Part shown: one piece after another, positions 17,497 through 26,865 of the stretch
How the letters are laid out: every line of letters begins with the position of its first letter
How positions within the stretch are numbered: the stretch's first letter is position 1
DNA from: Eubacteriales bacterium
Lineage (GTDB): Bacteria; Bacillota; Clostridia; Tissierellales; GPF-1
Assembly: GCA_030625815.1 (NCBI GenBank)
Contig: DAOUQF010000004.1
Span: 1-64,000 of the forward strand
Direction: 5' to 3'
Length of the DNA: 64,000 nt
Position numbers and translations under genes: made by a program
The notes under the pieces: model-generated
What the model was told of the DNA's origin: nothing
Databases searched by the model: none
The model's input: the letters and a program-made list of their open reading frames with translations, nothing else

Positions 17497-18915
17497 ATGG
17501 AAGAAATTATCGAACTAACACAAGAACCAACAGCACAAACCGGCGAGCTTGGAATCACGATATTGAATCAATGGATCCGAGAAAATTACACCGAACACCC
17601 CTTGACCTATATCATCAAAACCTGGGGCTGCCAAATGAACGAACGCGATTCCGAGATTATGGCCGGCGTCGTCGAAGAATGCGGATACACACGCGTTGAT
17701 CGGGAAGAAGAAGCCGATTTGATCGTATATAACACCTGTTTGATTCGAGAAAATGCAGAGATGAAGGTATTTGGAAATCTGGGACAATTAAAGGCGTTAA
17801 AAAAGAAAAATCCAAAAATGCGGATCGCCTTGTGCGGATGCATGGCTCAAAAAGAACATATTGTTGAAAAGTTAAAAAAAAGCTATCCCCATGTGGATCT
17901 GGTGTTTGGCACGCATAATATTCATGAACTGCCCGTCCTGCTGATGGATAGCTACAAGGTTAATCGACGCCAAATCCACGTCCTGGAAGACGGTGTTAAA
18001 ACCTATCAAAATCTGCCATCCAGACGCCTCTATGATTTCAAGGGCTTCGTCAATATTATGTTTGGCTGCAACAATTTCTGTTCCTATTGTGTTGTGCCCT
18101 ATACCCGGGGACGGGAACAAAGCCGTTCCAAGGATGAAATCCTCGCTGAAGTACAAGAGATGGCGGACTCGGGTTATCAGGAAATCACCTTGCTGGGTCA
18201 AAACGTCAACTCTTACGGAAATGATTTGGATTCCTCCGTGGTCTTTGCCGATCTATTGGAAGAGATCGCTGCCATTGAAGGGATCAAGCGCATCCGATTT
18301 ATGACCAGCCACCCCAAGGATATCTCTCATCATCTGATTGATATCATGGCGAAATATCCAACGATCTGCAATCAATTGCATCTGCCTGTTCAAGCCGGCA
18401 GCAACCGAATCCTAAAAAAGATGAATCGAAAATATACCAAAGAGTCTTATCTTGAAAAATTAAACTATGCGAAGTCTGTTATTCCCAATCTGACGATCTC
18501 GACCGATTTGATTGTCGGATTTCCAGGAGAGACAGAAGCAGATTTCCAAGATACCTTGTCCATGGTAAGAGAAGCCGAGTACGATTTTGCCTTTTCCTAT
18601 CTCTATTCTCCCAGAGCGGGCACCCCTGCCGCGACGGATCCCGATCAGGTGCCGGATGATGTCAAACACCATCGATTTGACCGGTTGATGGAAACCGTGA
18701 ATCCCATCTTTTTGCGAAAAAATGAAGCCTTGGTTGGAAAAACACTTACAGTCTTGGTCGAAGGAGTCAGCAAAAATGATTCCTCTATTCTCAACGGAAG
18801 AACGAAAGGCAGTAAATTGATTCATTTCCCGGGAGACCCTGGTCTGATCGGCAGTATTGTCCGTGTAAACGTCAAGAGAGCACAGACCTTTATTCTATTC
18901 GGAGAAGTGGAGTGA
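17497..18915 (+). CDS. miaB: tRNA-2-methylthio-N6-dimethylallyladenosine synthase MiaB
   Basis: 472-aa radical-SAM methylthiotransferase that adds the 2-methylthio group to i6A37 of tRNAs reading UNN codons. The UPF0004 domain has cysteines in TWGCQMNERDSE, NTCLIRENA and CGCMAQ. The radical-SAM motif is CNNFCSYC near residue 190, followed by a C-terminal TRAM domain. It acts after MiaA, encoded at 23411 in the same direction. ATG 17497 follows CGGAGGGT. A TATAAT (17465-17470) lies 26 bp upstream, but its -35 is weak. Confidence 0.95.
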   Translation: MEEIIELTQEPTAQTGELGITILNQWIRENYTEHPLTYIIKTWGCQMNERDSEIMAGVVEECGYTRVDREEEADLIVYNTCLIRENAEMKVFGNLGQLKALKKKNPKMRIALCGCMAQKEHIVEKLKKSYPHVDLVFGTHNIHELPVLLMDSYKVNRRQIHVLEDGVKTYQNLPSRRLYDFKGFVNIMFGCNNFCSYCVVPYTRGREQSRSKDEILAEVQEMADSGYQEITLLGQNVNSYGNDLDSSVVFADLLEEIAAIEGIKRIRFMTSHPKDISHHLIDIMAKYPTICNQLHLPVQAGSNRILKKMNRKYTKESYLEKLNYAKSVIPNLTISTDLIVGFPGETEADFQDTLSMVREAEYDFAFSYLYSPRAGTPAATDPDQVPDDVKHHRFDRLMETVNPIFLRKNEALVGKTLTVLVEGVSKNDSSILNGRTKGSKLIHFPGDPGLIGSIVRVNVKRAQTFILFGEVE

Positions 18916-18919
18916 TTGG

Positions 18920-21535
18920 ATGAAAAAAATGACACCAATGATGGAACAATATTTTTCAATTAAAGAAAAACACCCGAATGAAATTCTATTTTTCCGCATG
19001 GGTGATTTTTATGAGATGTTTTATGAGGATGCAATACTCGCCTCCAAGGAGCTCGAGATTGCCTTAACCGCAAGAGCAAGCGGCAACAAGGAAAAGGCAC
19101 CCATGTGCGGCGTGCCCTTTCATTCCGCCCAAGGCTACATTGTGCGTTTGATTAAAAAAGGATATCGCGTTGCAATCTGCGAGCAAACGGAATTGCCGCA
19201 AAAGGGCAAAACCCTTGTCAATCGAGAAGTGGTAAGGATCATCACGCCCGGAACCCTTAACGATGAGAAGCTCTGGGTCAGTGAATCCAATCAATTTCTT
19301 TGCGCCCTGCATATTGGCTTGGAAGGCGTTGGACTCTCCGCCGTCGACATTACAACGGGAGAATGGTATGCGACACGCACTTCCTTTATCGACGATGCGG
19401 ATCACCATGCCTTGCTGGCGGAGATCTACAAGTATCGCCCCGTTGAGATTCTTATCTCCAATGAAAACAAGGCTGCCGGTCCCATCACGGAAAAACTGAC
19501 TCAGTACATGCCCACTCTGCGATTAACGCCATGGGTTGAACTGATTGAAACGGAAGCCATGAAAATATTCGAAAAAAAACCGGAGCTTTTGACCCGTGGG
19601 GAAGAGGAATTCCAGGAACCTTTGGCGATCAAATCCTCCGCCATGCTGCTGGATTATCTCTTTGAGACGCAGAAAATGACTCTTTCGCATCTCAAACCCA
19701 TTTCCTTCTATCACCTTCGACAATTGCTGCGCCTGGACGCGACGACCCGCAGGAATCTCGAATTAACAGAAACCCTTCGAGACGGTTCCACCAGAGGAAG
19801 CCTGTTTTGGGTGTTGAATCGCACCAAAACCGCCATGGGGGCTCGATTGCTGAAGCAATGGATCGAACAACCACTTCTGGACTTGGATCAAATCAAGGCG
19901 CGACAGGACATGATCAATGGCCTGATTTCCAATTACAGCCGCATGCTTCAGCTCAAAGACTCCCTCAAAGACGTGTATGACTATGAGCGCTTATTGGGAA
20001 AGCTCGGGTATGGGAATTTCAGTCCAAAGGACTTTGCTTCTCTAAGGCGCTCCTTTGCGCCCCTGCCGCAGATCCGAGCCCTTCTTTTGGAACACCCGGA
20101 AGAGAATTTATTAATCATGGGAGAAACCCTGGATGATCTGTCGGATCTTTGGACCCTGATTCAATCCGCAATTTCCGATGATCCGCCTTTTCTTATAAAA
20201 GACGGAGGAGTCATCCGTCAAGGATACTCGCCGGAGCTCGATGAAATTCGCGGTCTTGTCAACAACAGCCAAGCCTGGCTGATTGAATTTGAAGCACAAG
20301 AACGGGAACGGACGGGTATTAAATCTTTGAAGGTGAAATTCAATAAGGTGTTTGGCTACTATATCGAAATCACCAAATCAAATCTCGCCAACGCCCCTTT
20401 GGATTATCACCGAAAGCAAACCCTCGTAAACGCGGAGCGGTTTATCACACCGGAACTGAAACAGATGGAGGATCAGATCCTCGGAGCGGAAGAGCGCGCG
20501 TTGCGCCTGGAACAGGCCTTGATCAAGACCTTACAGGAGGAACTCTCAAAGTCCATTCCACGCATCCAGAAAACGGCCTCACAGGTCGCTCGGCTCGACT
20601 CCGTCATTTCCTTGGCCACCGTAGCCCGCGAGGGGCAATATGTGCGGCCGGAAATCAAAGAGTCCGGTGATCTACGCATCGAGAACGGACGCCATCCAGT
20701 AATCGAAAAAATGATAGGCAAATCAGATTTTATCGCCAATCACACCCTGTTGAACCAAGAGGATCACCGCATGTTGATCCTCACGGGACCCAATATGGCA
20801 GGTAAATCCACCTATATGAGACAGGTAGCCCTGATAACGTTAATGGCGCAGATGGGATCCTATGTCCCTGCAGATTCTGCTGAGATTCCCCTTGTCGATC
20901 AGATTTTCACAAGAATCGGCGCCTCCGACGACCTGGCTCAAGGCCAGAGCACCTTTATGGTCGAAATGAACGAGGTCGCCAACATCCTGAGCCATGCCAC
21001 CGCTTCCAGCCTTGTGATTCTCGATGAAATTGGTCGAGGAACAAGCACCTACGATGGATTGAGCATCGCTTGGGCTGTCGTCGAATACCTCTCCAACAAA
21101 AAACGCTGCGGGGCGAAGACCCTGTTTGCCACCCATTACCATGAACTCAGCGAATTGGAAGAGAAGGTGGACGGTGTCAAAAACTATAAGATTTCCGTCA
21201 AAGAAGACGGAGAACAGATCTATTTTACACGCAAGATTTCCCGTGGCAGCGCGGATAAGAGCTATGGCATTGAAGTGGCAAAATTAGCCGGGGTGCCGAA
21301 TCCGATCATCCACCGCGCCAAATCAATTCTTCAAGCGCTGGAAGAAAGCGATTTGACTCGCCAGGATCGCGCGATCCAAATGGAGATGAAACTGACGAGT
21401 CCTTCTGCGGAAGCCGAAGTGACTCCACAGCATCAAGAAGTGATTGAAGCCCTAAAAAATCTGGACACCAATCAGATCAGACCCATTGAAGCTTTGGTTT
21501 TACTAGATGAATTAATTGCGAAATGCAATAATTAG
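18920..21535 (+). CDS. mutS: DNA mismatch repair protein MutS
   Basis: 871-aa mismatch-recognition ATPase. The N-terminal mismatch-binding domain has the Phe-x-Glu element within GDFYEMFYEDA near residue 30. The C-terminal ABC-type ATPase has Walker A GPNMAGKST near 620 and the signature/Walker B LVILDEIGRGTSTYDG near 697. It lies 4 bp after miaB and directly before mutL, an operon order common in Firmicutes. Confidence 0.97.
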   Translation: MKKMTPMMEQYFSIKEKHPNEILFFRMGDFYEMFYEDAILASKELEIALTARASGNKEKAPMCGVPFHSAQGYIVRLIKKGYRVAICEQTELPQKGKTLVNREVVRIITPGTLNDEKLWVSESNQFLCALHIGLEGVGLSAVDITTGEWYATRTSFIDDADHHALLAEIYKYRPVEILISNENKAAGPITEKLTQYMPTLRLTPWVELIETEAMKIFEKKPELLTRGEEEFQEPLAIKSSAMLLDYLFETQKMTLSHLKPISFYHLRQLLRLDATTRRNLELTETLRDGSTRGSLFWVLNRTKTAMGARLLKQWIEQPLLDLDQIKARQDMINGLISNYSRMLQLKDSLKDVYDYERLLGKLGYGNFSPKDFASLRRSFAPLPQIRALLLEHPEENLLIMGETLDDLSDLWTLIQSAISDDPPFLIKDGGVIRQGYSPELDEIRGLVNNSQAWLIEFEAQERERTGIKSLKVKFNKVFGYYIEITKSNLANAPLDYHRKQTLVNAERFITPELKQMEDQILGAEERALRLEQALIKTLQEELSKSIPRIQKTASQVARLDSVISLATVAREGQYVRPEIKESGDLRIENGRHPVIEKMIGKSDFIANHTLLNQEDHRMLILTGPNMAGKSTYMRQVALITLMAQMGSYVPADSAEIPLVDQIFTRIGASDDLAQGQSTFMVEMNEVANILSHATASSLVILDEIGRGTSTYDGLSIAWAVVEYLSNKKRCGAKTLFATHYHELSELEEKVDGVKNYKISVKEDGEQIYFTRKISRGSADKSYGIEVAKLAGVPNPIIHRAKSILQALEESDLTRQDRAIQMEMKLTSPSAEAEVTPQHQEVIEALKNLDTNQIRPIEALVLLDELIAKCNN

Positions 21536-21551
21536 AAATATGAGGTGCAAT

Positions 21552-23411
21552 ATGAATGCGAATCGTAGTGTAATTAATTTATTAGATGCCAATACGATTA
21601 ATCAAATTGCCGCAGGCGAGGTCATTGAACGTCCTGCTTCCATCGTAAAAGAACTGGTGGAAAATGCCATTGATGCGGGTTCCTCGCAAATCGTTGTGGA
21701 TTTTCAAGAAGGCGGCAAGAAAAGAATTCGTGTTTCCGACAATGGAAAAGGCATCTATAAGGAAGATTTTTCTAAGGTCTTTCTGCGCCATACCACCAGC
21801 AAGATCTCCCAGGCCAAGGACCTCTACGCCATTACTTCCTTGGGCTTTCGCGGAGAAGCCTTAGCCAGCATTGCTGCTGTAGCCTCGATTCAACTTTTCT
21901 CCAAAGGGGAAGAGGAGGAATCCGGGCATTATATTCATTTCCGCGGAGGCAAACAGTTGGATTTTCATCCGACAGGAAGCAATCAGGGAACGCAAATTGT
22001 GGTAGAGGATCTCTTCTTCAATACCCCGGTGCGCAGCAAATTTTTAAAGTCAACCCAGGTGGAGTCTGCGCGAATTTATGATATTGTCAAACGCACAGCC
22101 CTTAGTTTTCCCTTTATCTCCTTTGAATGCATCCGGGAGGAACAGCAAATTTTCTATTCCTCCGGAAACGGCAAGGTCGAAGACATCCTCTTGGACCTGC
22201 AGGGGATCCACTATTTCGAACAATTATTTCCTCTGAATGAGAAAAATGCAGGGATTCGGGTTTCAGGATTCCTATCGGAACCCAACGCCTCGAGAGGCAG
22301 TCGCAATCATCAATACTTCTTTTTGAATCATCGATTTGTTTCCAGCCGCATCTTCAGATTTGCTCTGGAAGAAGCCTATAAGCCCTTTCTGATGAAGGGA
22401 CGGTTTCCCATCGCAATTCTCTCCGTCGAAATGGATCCGAGCCGAATTGACGTGAATGTTCACCCCACCAAACTGGAGGTTCGATTCCAAGAGGAGAAAG
22501 AGGTGCAGGGGCAAATGACAGACCTTCTGCAATCCGCGCTGATTGCGCATCAGCAACCGAAAACTTGGAAATTCGAAGAAAAACAGAAACCGGCGGATAA
22601 ACACGAACCCCTCAAGCTGGAAAAAGTCGAAGAATCGTCTGAAGCCCTTTCACAATGGATCAATCGATATGCCATGGATGAAGCTGAATCCATTCAGCTC
22701 AATCTTTCGGAGCCGAAAGAGCCTGAGGCTCAAGACTCACATCTGGAACAAACGGGATATGAAGTTCCATATCGGAACAATTCTCCATTCCAGCCATCCT
22801 TGACGCCAAAATCCGCTCCTCCATTTTCCTATCCCAGCCTGTATGTATCCGAGATTTTCGGAACCTATCTATTGGCAAAATCAGAAGCTCCGGAGGCTCT
22901 GTACCTGATCGATCAACATGCGGCCCATGAACGGATCCTCTACGAAAAAATCCGAAACTACGCAAGGGATAGCAAAAAGAATCAACAATTGCTCTTGCAA
23001 CCTCGCATCATTTCCTTGAACCAAAGCGAACGGGAGCTGGCGGAGCGATTCTGTGATCGCTTTGCCCGATACGGGATTGAAATCGAGAGCCTTGGGGAAC
23101 AGACCATGGTATTGAGAAGCGTTCCTCTGGAGCTGTCTACTACGGATCCCGAGCGGTTTTTCATTCGTCTTTTGGATGAAATCAGCCGCTTGAGCGAACG
23201 GGCTTTATCCTCGGAACAGGAGGCGGCAATCGCTCAAGCCGCCTGTAAAGCCGCCGTCAAAGCCGGAGATCCTCTCACTGAAAAAGAGGTGTCCGCCTTA
23301 TTTAAAGAGCTGCAAAAATGCGAAGATCCGTTTCATTGTCCCCATGGACGACCGACGATGATCCGGCTGACTCAAGCAGAACTTGAAAAGAAATTTGGGA
23401 GAAGAACATAA
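21552..23411 (+). CDS. mutL: DNA mismatch repair endonuclease MutL
   Basis: 619-aa partner of MutS. The GHKL ATPase N-terminus has IAAGEVIERPASIVKELVENAIDAG-type motifs (E for catalysis, N for Mg). The C-terminal domain keeps the endonuclease motif DQHAxxExxxxE near residue 452, the ACKAAVKAG motif and CPHGRP. It is therefore a nicking MutL, typical of bacteria without MutH. ATG 21552 has GAGGTG upstream. An earlier in-frame ATG lies inside mutS. Confidence 0.96.
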   Translation: MNANRSVINLLDANTINQIAAGEVIERPASIVKELVENAIDAGSSQIVVDFQEGGKKRIRVSDNGKGIYKEDFSKVFLRHTTSKISQAKDLYAITSLGFRGEALASIAAVASIQLFSKGEEEESGHYIHFRGGKQLDFHPTGSNQGTQIVVEDLFFNTPVRSKFLKSTQVESARIYDIVKRTALSFPFISFECIREEQQIFYSSGNGKVEDILLDLQGIHYFEQLFPLNEKNAGIRVSGFLSEPNASRGSRNHQYFFLNHRFVSSRIFRFALEEAYKPFLMKGRFPIAILSVEMDPSRIDVNVHPTKLEVRFQEEKEVQGQMTDLLQSALIAHQQPKTWKFEEKQKPADKHEPLKLEKVEESSEALSQWINRYAMDEAESIQLNLSEPKEPEAQDSHLEQTGYEVPYRNNSPFQPSLTPKSAPPFSYPSLYVSEIFGTYLLAKSEAPEALYLIDQHAAHERILYEKIRNYARDSKKNQQLLLQPRIISLNQSERELAERFCDRFARYGIEIESLGEQTMVLRSVPLELSTTDPERFFIRLLDEISRLSERALSSEQEAAIAQAACKAAVKAGDPLTEKEVSALFKELQKCEDPFHCPHGRPTMIRLTQAELEKKFGRRT

Positions 23412-24364
23412 TGCGAAAATCATTGAATTCATCCGTCATCTTTGTTGTTGGACCCACTGCGGCAGGAAAGACCGGTCTATCCATCGAACTGGCACACCGC
23501 TATCAGGGAGAAATACTCTCCTCAGATTCCATGCAAATCTATCAGGGCTTCACCATCGGAACCGCAAAAGCAACCCGGGAAGAACGGGCTGAAATTCCAC
23601 ATCATCTCTTGGATATGGTGGAACCCACCGGCAGCTATTCCGTTGCCGAATATCAGCAAGAGGCGTTAGCCTTGATCCCCGATATTCAAGAGAGAGGAAA
23701 AACCCCCATTGTTGTCGGGGGAACTGGCCTCTATATGCAGGCCTTGCTCTATCAGCTTGATTTCTCGGAAACCAAGAGAAACGATGCTCTGCGGCAACAG
23801 CTGGAAGCCCGAGACACAGAAAGTCTATACGCGGATTTGATTGCCAAAGATCCAAAGGCAAATAATCAGATCCATCCCAATAACCGAAAGCGGATCATTC
23901 GCGCCCTGGAAATCTTAAGCGATCAAGAAACGCGAAAGACCGATTCCTTCCGTAAACCACGAGAGGAGTTTTCCTCAATTCTGATCGGCGTCAATTTTCG
24001 AAATCGAGATTCCCTCTATCAGCGAATCAACGACCGCGTTGATATCATGATAAAAGACGGATGGCTGGAAGAGATTCAAGGCTTGATTGATCAAGGCGTG
24101 CCAAAATCAGCTCAAGCCTTTCAAGCCATTGGCTATCCGGAACTGCTTCAGGTAGTTGAAGGAGAAATATCGCTGGAATCGGCGATTGAAAAGATCAAGC
24201 AAAATTCAAGGCGATACGCAAAACGACAATTGACTTGGTTTCGAAAAGAACCCAATATCCAATGGTTTTATTGGGAGGATTATGATTTAAATCCAGAAAA
24301 ACTCTTTCAAGCCGTGGATGAAGCCATCATGAGCCCCAAGACAGAAACCACCGAGGAGGCGTAG
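23411..24364 (+). CDS. miaA: tRNA dimethylallyltransferase MiaA
   Basis: 317-aa enzyme that transfers dimethylallyl from DMAPP to A37 of UNN-decoding tRNAs, giving the substrate of MiaB. The P-loop GPTAAGKT starts near residue 13. Conserved SSDSMQIYQG and the GGTGLY motif follow. The start overlaps the mutL stop (TAATG). Its DMAPP co-substrate comes from the MEP pathway represented here by ispH. Confidence 0.96.
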   Translation: MRKSLNSSVIFVVGPTAAGKTGLSIELAHRYQGEILSSDSMQIYQGFTIGTAKATREERAEIPHHLLDMVEPTGSYSVAEYQQEALALIPDIQERGKTPIVVGGTGLYMQALLYQLDFSETKRNDALRQQLEARDTESLYADLIAKDPKANNQIHPNNRKRIIRALEILSDQETRKTDSFRKPREEFSSILIGVNFRNRDSLYQRINDRVDIMIKDGWLEEIQGLIDQGVPKSAQAFQAIGYPELLQVVEGEISLESAIEKIKQNSRRYAKRQLTWFRKEPNIQWFYWEDYDLNPEKLFQAVDEAIMSPKTETTEEA

Positions 24365-24365
24365 T

Positions 24366-25643
24366 ATGACAGACTTTCAACAATCCGATTCTCCATTTTC
24401 ATCATTCTCCTGCTCGCCGGCAGACAAGATCTTCTTAGATGGCGCCTATGTCCGGATCTTGCCACAATTTGCAAAACTCGAAGCCATTCAAATACAAAAC
24501 GAAAAAAAGATTCTGGATATCTTTCGGGAATCTCGATTGGAAAGCGCACATTTCCAATGGAACACCGGATATGGCTACGATGATGTGGGGCGTGAAAAGG
24601 TAGAAGAAATTTATGCCAAACTCTTCCGCGCGGAAGCCGCTTTGGTGCGCCCAACCATCGCGTCAGGCACCCATGCCTTGGCCTTAACCCTGCGGGGTTT
24701 GCTGCTGCCGGGGGATGAGGTTGTCTCCATTACGGGAACGCCCTATGACACGCTTTTAAAGGTTTTGGGCATCAGCGGCGATGAGCCGGGAAATCTCCGC
24801 GAGTTCGGCATCGGATTTCGCGAACTGCCCCTCTCGGCCCAGGGGAAGATCCAGATTTCAGAGCTGGCGAATTTTCTTTCCAATACGACCAAGGTCGTCA
24901 TGATCCAACGCTCTACAGGCTATGCAGTCCGGCCAGCCATCCGCATGGAAGAGATGGAGGCGGCGATTGCCGCAATCAAGCAAATTCGATCCGATTTGAT
25001 TGTCATGGTAGACAATTGCTATGGCGAGTTTGTTGAAACCAAGGAACCCGTTGAAATCGGCGCCGATCTCGCTGTGGGATCATTGATTAAAAATCCCGGC
25101 GGCGGGCTCGCCTTATCCGGCGGATATGTAGCCGGAACCGAATCCCTGATCAATCGAATCGCCAATTTCTTGACAGCTCCAGGGGTAGGGAAGGAGTGCG
25201 GCTTAACCTTCGGACAATCTCGTTCGATTCTCCAAGGTCTGTTTTTCGCTCCACAAGTCGTCAACAACGCATTGAAGAGCGCCCTGCTTTTTGCCTCCGT
25301 ATTTGAGGATTTAGGGTATGAAACCTATCCAGATACAAAAACAAGTCGAGGCGATATCGTACAAACCATCCTATTGAAAAACGAAAAAAACATCGAGGTT
25401 TTCTGCGAAACCATTCAAAAATTCTCACCTGTAGATTCTTTCGTGCGTCCGATTCCATGGGAGATGCCAGGCTATTCAGATCCCGTTATCATGGCTGCCG
25501 GCACCTTTGTTCAAGGCGCTTCCATCGAACTCAGCGCCGATGCGCCCATGCGCGAACCTTTCGCCGTTTATGTACAGGGCGGATTGATTTTCACCCAGGC
25601 GCTCTACGCCGTTGCTGAAATGATCGCATATTTTCGGCAATAG
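24366..25643 (+). CDS. methionine gamma-lyase family / aluminium-resistance-like PLP protein
   Basis: 425-aa fold-type I PLP protein of the Met_gamma_lyase family (B. subtilis YnbB type), often annotated as aluminium resistance protein. The PLP-binding core includes RPTIASGTHALALTLRG near residue 95 and the putative lysine in GSLIKNPGGGLA near 240. Its physiological substrate is not established. It follows miaA by 1 bp with GAGGAGG upstream, and precedes lexA as in many Firmicutes. A bidirectional terminator follows. Confidence 0.85.
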   Translation: MTDFQQSDSPFSSFSCSPADKIFLDGAYVRILPQFAKLEAIQIQNEKKILDIFRESRLESAHFQWNTGYGYDDVGREKVEEIYAKLFRAEAALVRPTIASGTHALALTLRGLLLPGDEVVSITGTPYDTLLKVLGISGDEPGNLREFGIGFRELPLSAQGKIQISELANFLSNTTKVVMIQRSTGYAVRPAIRMEEMEAAIAAIKQIRSDLIVMVDNCYGEFVETKEPVEIGADLAVGSLIKNPGGGLALSGGYVAGTESLINRIANFLTAPGVGKECGLTFGQSRSILQGLFFAPQVVNNALKSALLFASVFEDLGYETYPDTKTSRGDIVQTILLKNEKNIEVFCETIQKFSPVDSFVRPIPWEMPGYSDPVIMAAGTFVQGASIELSADAPMREPFAVYVQGGLIFTQALYAVAEMIAYFRQ

Positions 25644-25689
25644 GGTAATCTGATAAGCAACCAACACACAAAGAAAATAGGGCATAAAA

Positions 25690-25718
25690 AAAGAAGTTCC
25701 AAACAGGAACTTCTTTTT
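25690..25718. terminator. bidirectional terminator (miaA operon / lexA)
   Basis: An 11-bp stem (AAAGAAGTTCC with its complement) around AAACA, with A/T runs on both sides, lies between converging genes. Confidence 0.88.
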
Positions 25719-25755
25719 GTTTATATTCCAAACTGTCACACTTTTGCTGCTGAAT

Positions 25756-26385
25756 TCAATGAAGTTGTCGAAATACCCCAACAACCTTTCCAATCACAAC
25801 AGCATCACTGCTGTAAATCGGTTTATACAGCTCATTTTCCGGTTGGAGACGAATGCGATCTTTTTCCTTATAGAATCTTTTTACTGTGGCTTCATCTTCC
25901 AATAAGGCGACAACGATCTCTCCGTCTTGAGCCGTTTTTTGCTGGCTGACCAAGATATAATCGCCATCGTGAATTCCCGCATTAATCATGCTGTCTCCAC
26001 GAACCGTCAGCATAAAGCATTGCTTGTTGCCGATAAAATCAGCCGGAACGGGGAAGCTGTCTTCTATATTTTCAATGGCTAAAATTGGAGCGCCCGCCGT
26101 TACTTTTCCAACAACAGGAACATTGATAACCTCCCGCTTAGTGGCAAAAGAAAAGTCATCTCGATCGAGAATCTCGATCGCCCGCGGTTTTGTCGGATCT
26201 TTGCGGATATATCCCTTTTTCTCAAGGGAGGAAAGATGGGCATGGACGGTAGAAGGAGATTTCAGTCCAACAGCCGTACAGATCTCACGCACCGCTGGGG
26301 GATAACCACGATCCATTAAGCTCTGTTTGATATAATTGAGAATGTTCAATTGCTTGTTACTTAGATCTTCATACACATTATTCAT
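25756..26385 (-). CDS. lexA: SOS repressor LexA
   Basis: 209-aa self-cleaving repressor. The winged helix-turn-helix (about 1-72) is followed by the cleavage site Ala97-Gly98 (KVTAGAPI). The S24 domain has catalytic Ser132 (GDSM) and Lys169 (TVKRFY). All catalytic residues are intact. It diverges from a yneA-like gene across a region with three LexA boxes, so it should repress itself and yneA. recA at 5856 has a matching box. Confidence 0.97.
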   Translation of the reverse strand: MNNVYEDLSNKQLNILNYIKQSLMDRGYPPAVREICTAVGLKSPSTVHAHLSSLEKKGYIRKDPTKPRAIEILDRDDFSFATKREVINVPVVGKVTAGAPILAIENIEDSFPVPADFIGNKQCFMLTVRGDSMINAGIHDGDYILVSQQKTAQDGEIVVALLEDEATVKRFYKEKDRIRLQPENELYKPIYSSDAVVIGKVVGVFRQLH

Positions 26386-26410
26386 CTCCTTTCAGGTTTC
26401 GTATAGCCTG

Positions 26411-26439
26411 ATTATATCAGAACTTCAGCCGTTTTTCAA
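26411..26439 (-). promoter_or_regulatory. lexA promoter
   Basis: TTGAAA (26434-26439), 17-bp spacer and TATAAT (26411-26416) on the minus strand. The -35 overlaps the LexA box at 26437-26450, which fits autorepression. Confidence 0.8.
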
Positions 26440-26450
26440 ACATTTGTTCG
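26437..26450. promoter_or_regulatory. LexA box 1 (lexA-proximal)
   Basis: CAAACATTTGTTCG differs from CGAAC-N4-GTTCG at one base and overlaps the lexA -35. Confidence 0.82.
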
Positions 26451-26458
26451 AAAAGCCC

Positions 26459-26487
26459 TTGACACCGAACGCGCGTTCTTTTATAAT
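26459..26487 (+). promoter_or_regulatory. yneA promoter
   Basis: Perfect TTGACA (26459-26464) and TATAAT (26482-26487) with a 17-bp spacer. The spacer contains LexA box 2. This is a full-strength promoter held by LexA. Confidence 0.88.
26466..26479. promoter_or_regulatory. LexA box 2 (within yneA promoter)
   Basis: CGAACGCGCGTTCT matches the consensus except the last base and sits between the -35 and -10 of the yneA promoter. Confidence 0.87.
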
Positions 26488-26493
26488 GAATTT

Positions 26494-26507
26494 AGAACAA
26501 GCGTTCG
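26494..26507. promoter_or_regulatory. LexA box 3 (yneA leader)
   Basis: AGAACAAGCGTTCG matches the consensus except the first base and lies at the predicted yneA transcription start, just before GGAGGTG. Confidence 0.85.
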
Positions 26508-26520
26508 GAGGTGCTTAGAG

Positions 26521-26865
26521 ATGAAAAAATGGATGAATTGGACAATCGCAATACTCACAATTGCAGTAATTTTATCCGGGGTTACTATTGTATTTGCCAT
26601 GGGAAACGAATCGAATTCCCATCAAATCGATCCCTCGCTGCAAACGAAAGAAACTGCAGAACCTTCAGGGTTGTACGAAACCGAAACGCCATACAAGATT
26701 CAATCGGGCGACAGTCTGTGGAAACTCACTGCAAGTTATTCGGGAACCCTCAGCCGTCAAGATGTAATCCTGCAAATCATGGCGCACAACGATCTGACTG
26801 ACGCGGCCAAATTGCAAATCCATCAAGTTATTTATCTTCCGGGATGCCTTTCTTTAACTGACTGA
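26521..26865 (+). CDS. yneA: YneA-like SOS cell-division inhibitor (membrane + LysM)
   Basis: 114-aa protein with one N-terminal transmembrane helix (about 5-27), an extracellular linker and a LysM domain (about 57-107; YKIQSGDSLWKL). This is the architecture and location of B. subtilis YneA, the SOS-induced division suppressor transcribed divergently from lexA. Sequence identity to YneA cannot be judged here. The assignment rests on architecture, divergence from lexA and two LexA boxes in its promoter region. Its 3' end overlaps the converging recombinase gene by 38 bp. Confidence 0.78.
   Translation: MKKWMNWTIAILTIAVILSGVTIVFAMGNESNSHQIDPSLQTKETAEPSGLYETETPYKIQSGDSLWKLTASYSGTLSRQDVILQIMAHNDLTDAAKLQIHQVIYLPGCLSLTD

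Noticed and set aside
24366-25643. Direct annotation as a true methionine gamma-lyase
   Set aside because: The family name is historical; activity of these miaA-linked proteins is not established, so only the family is given.
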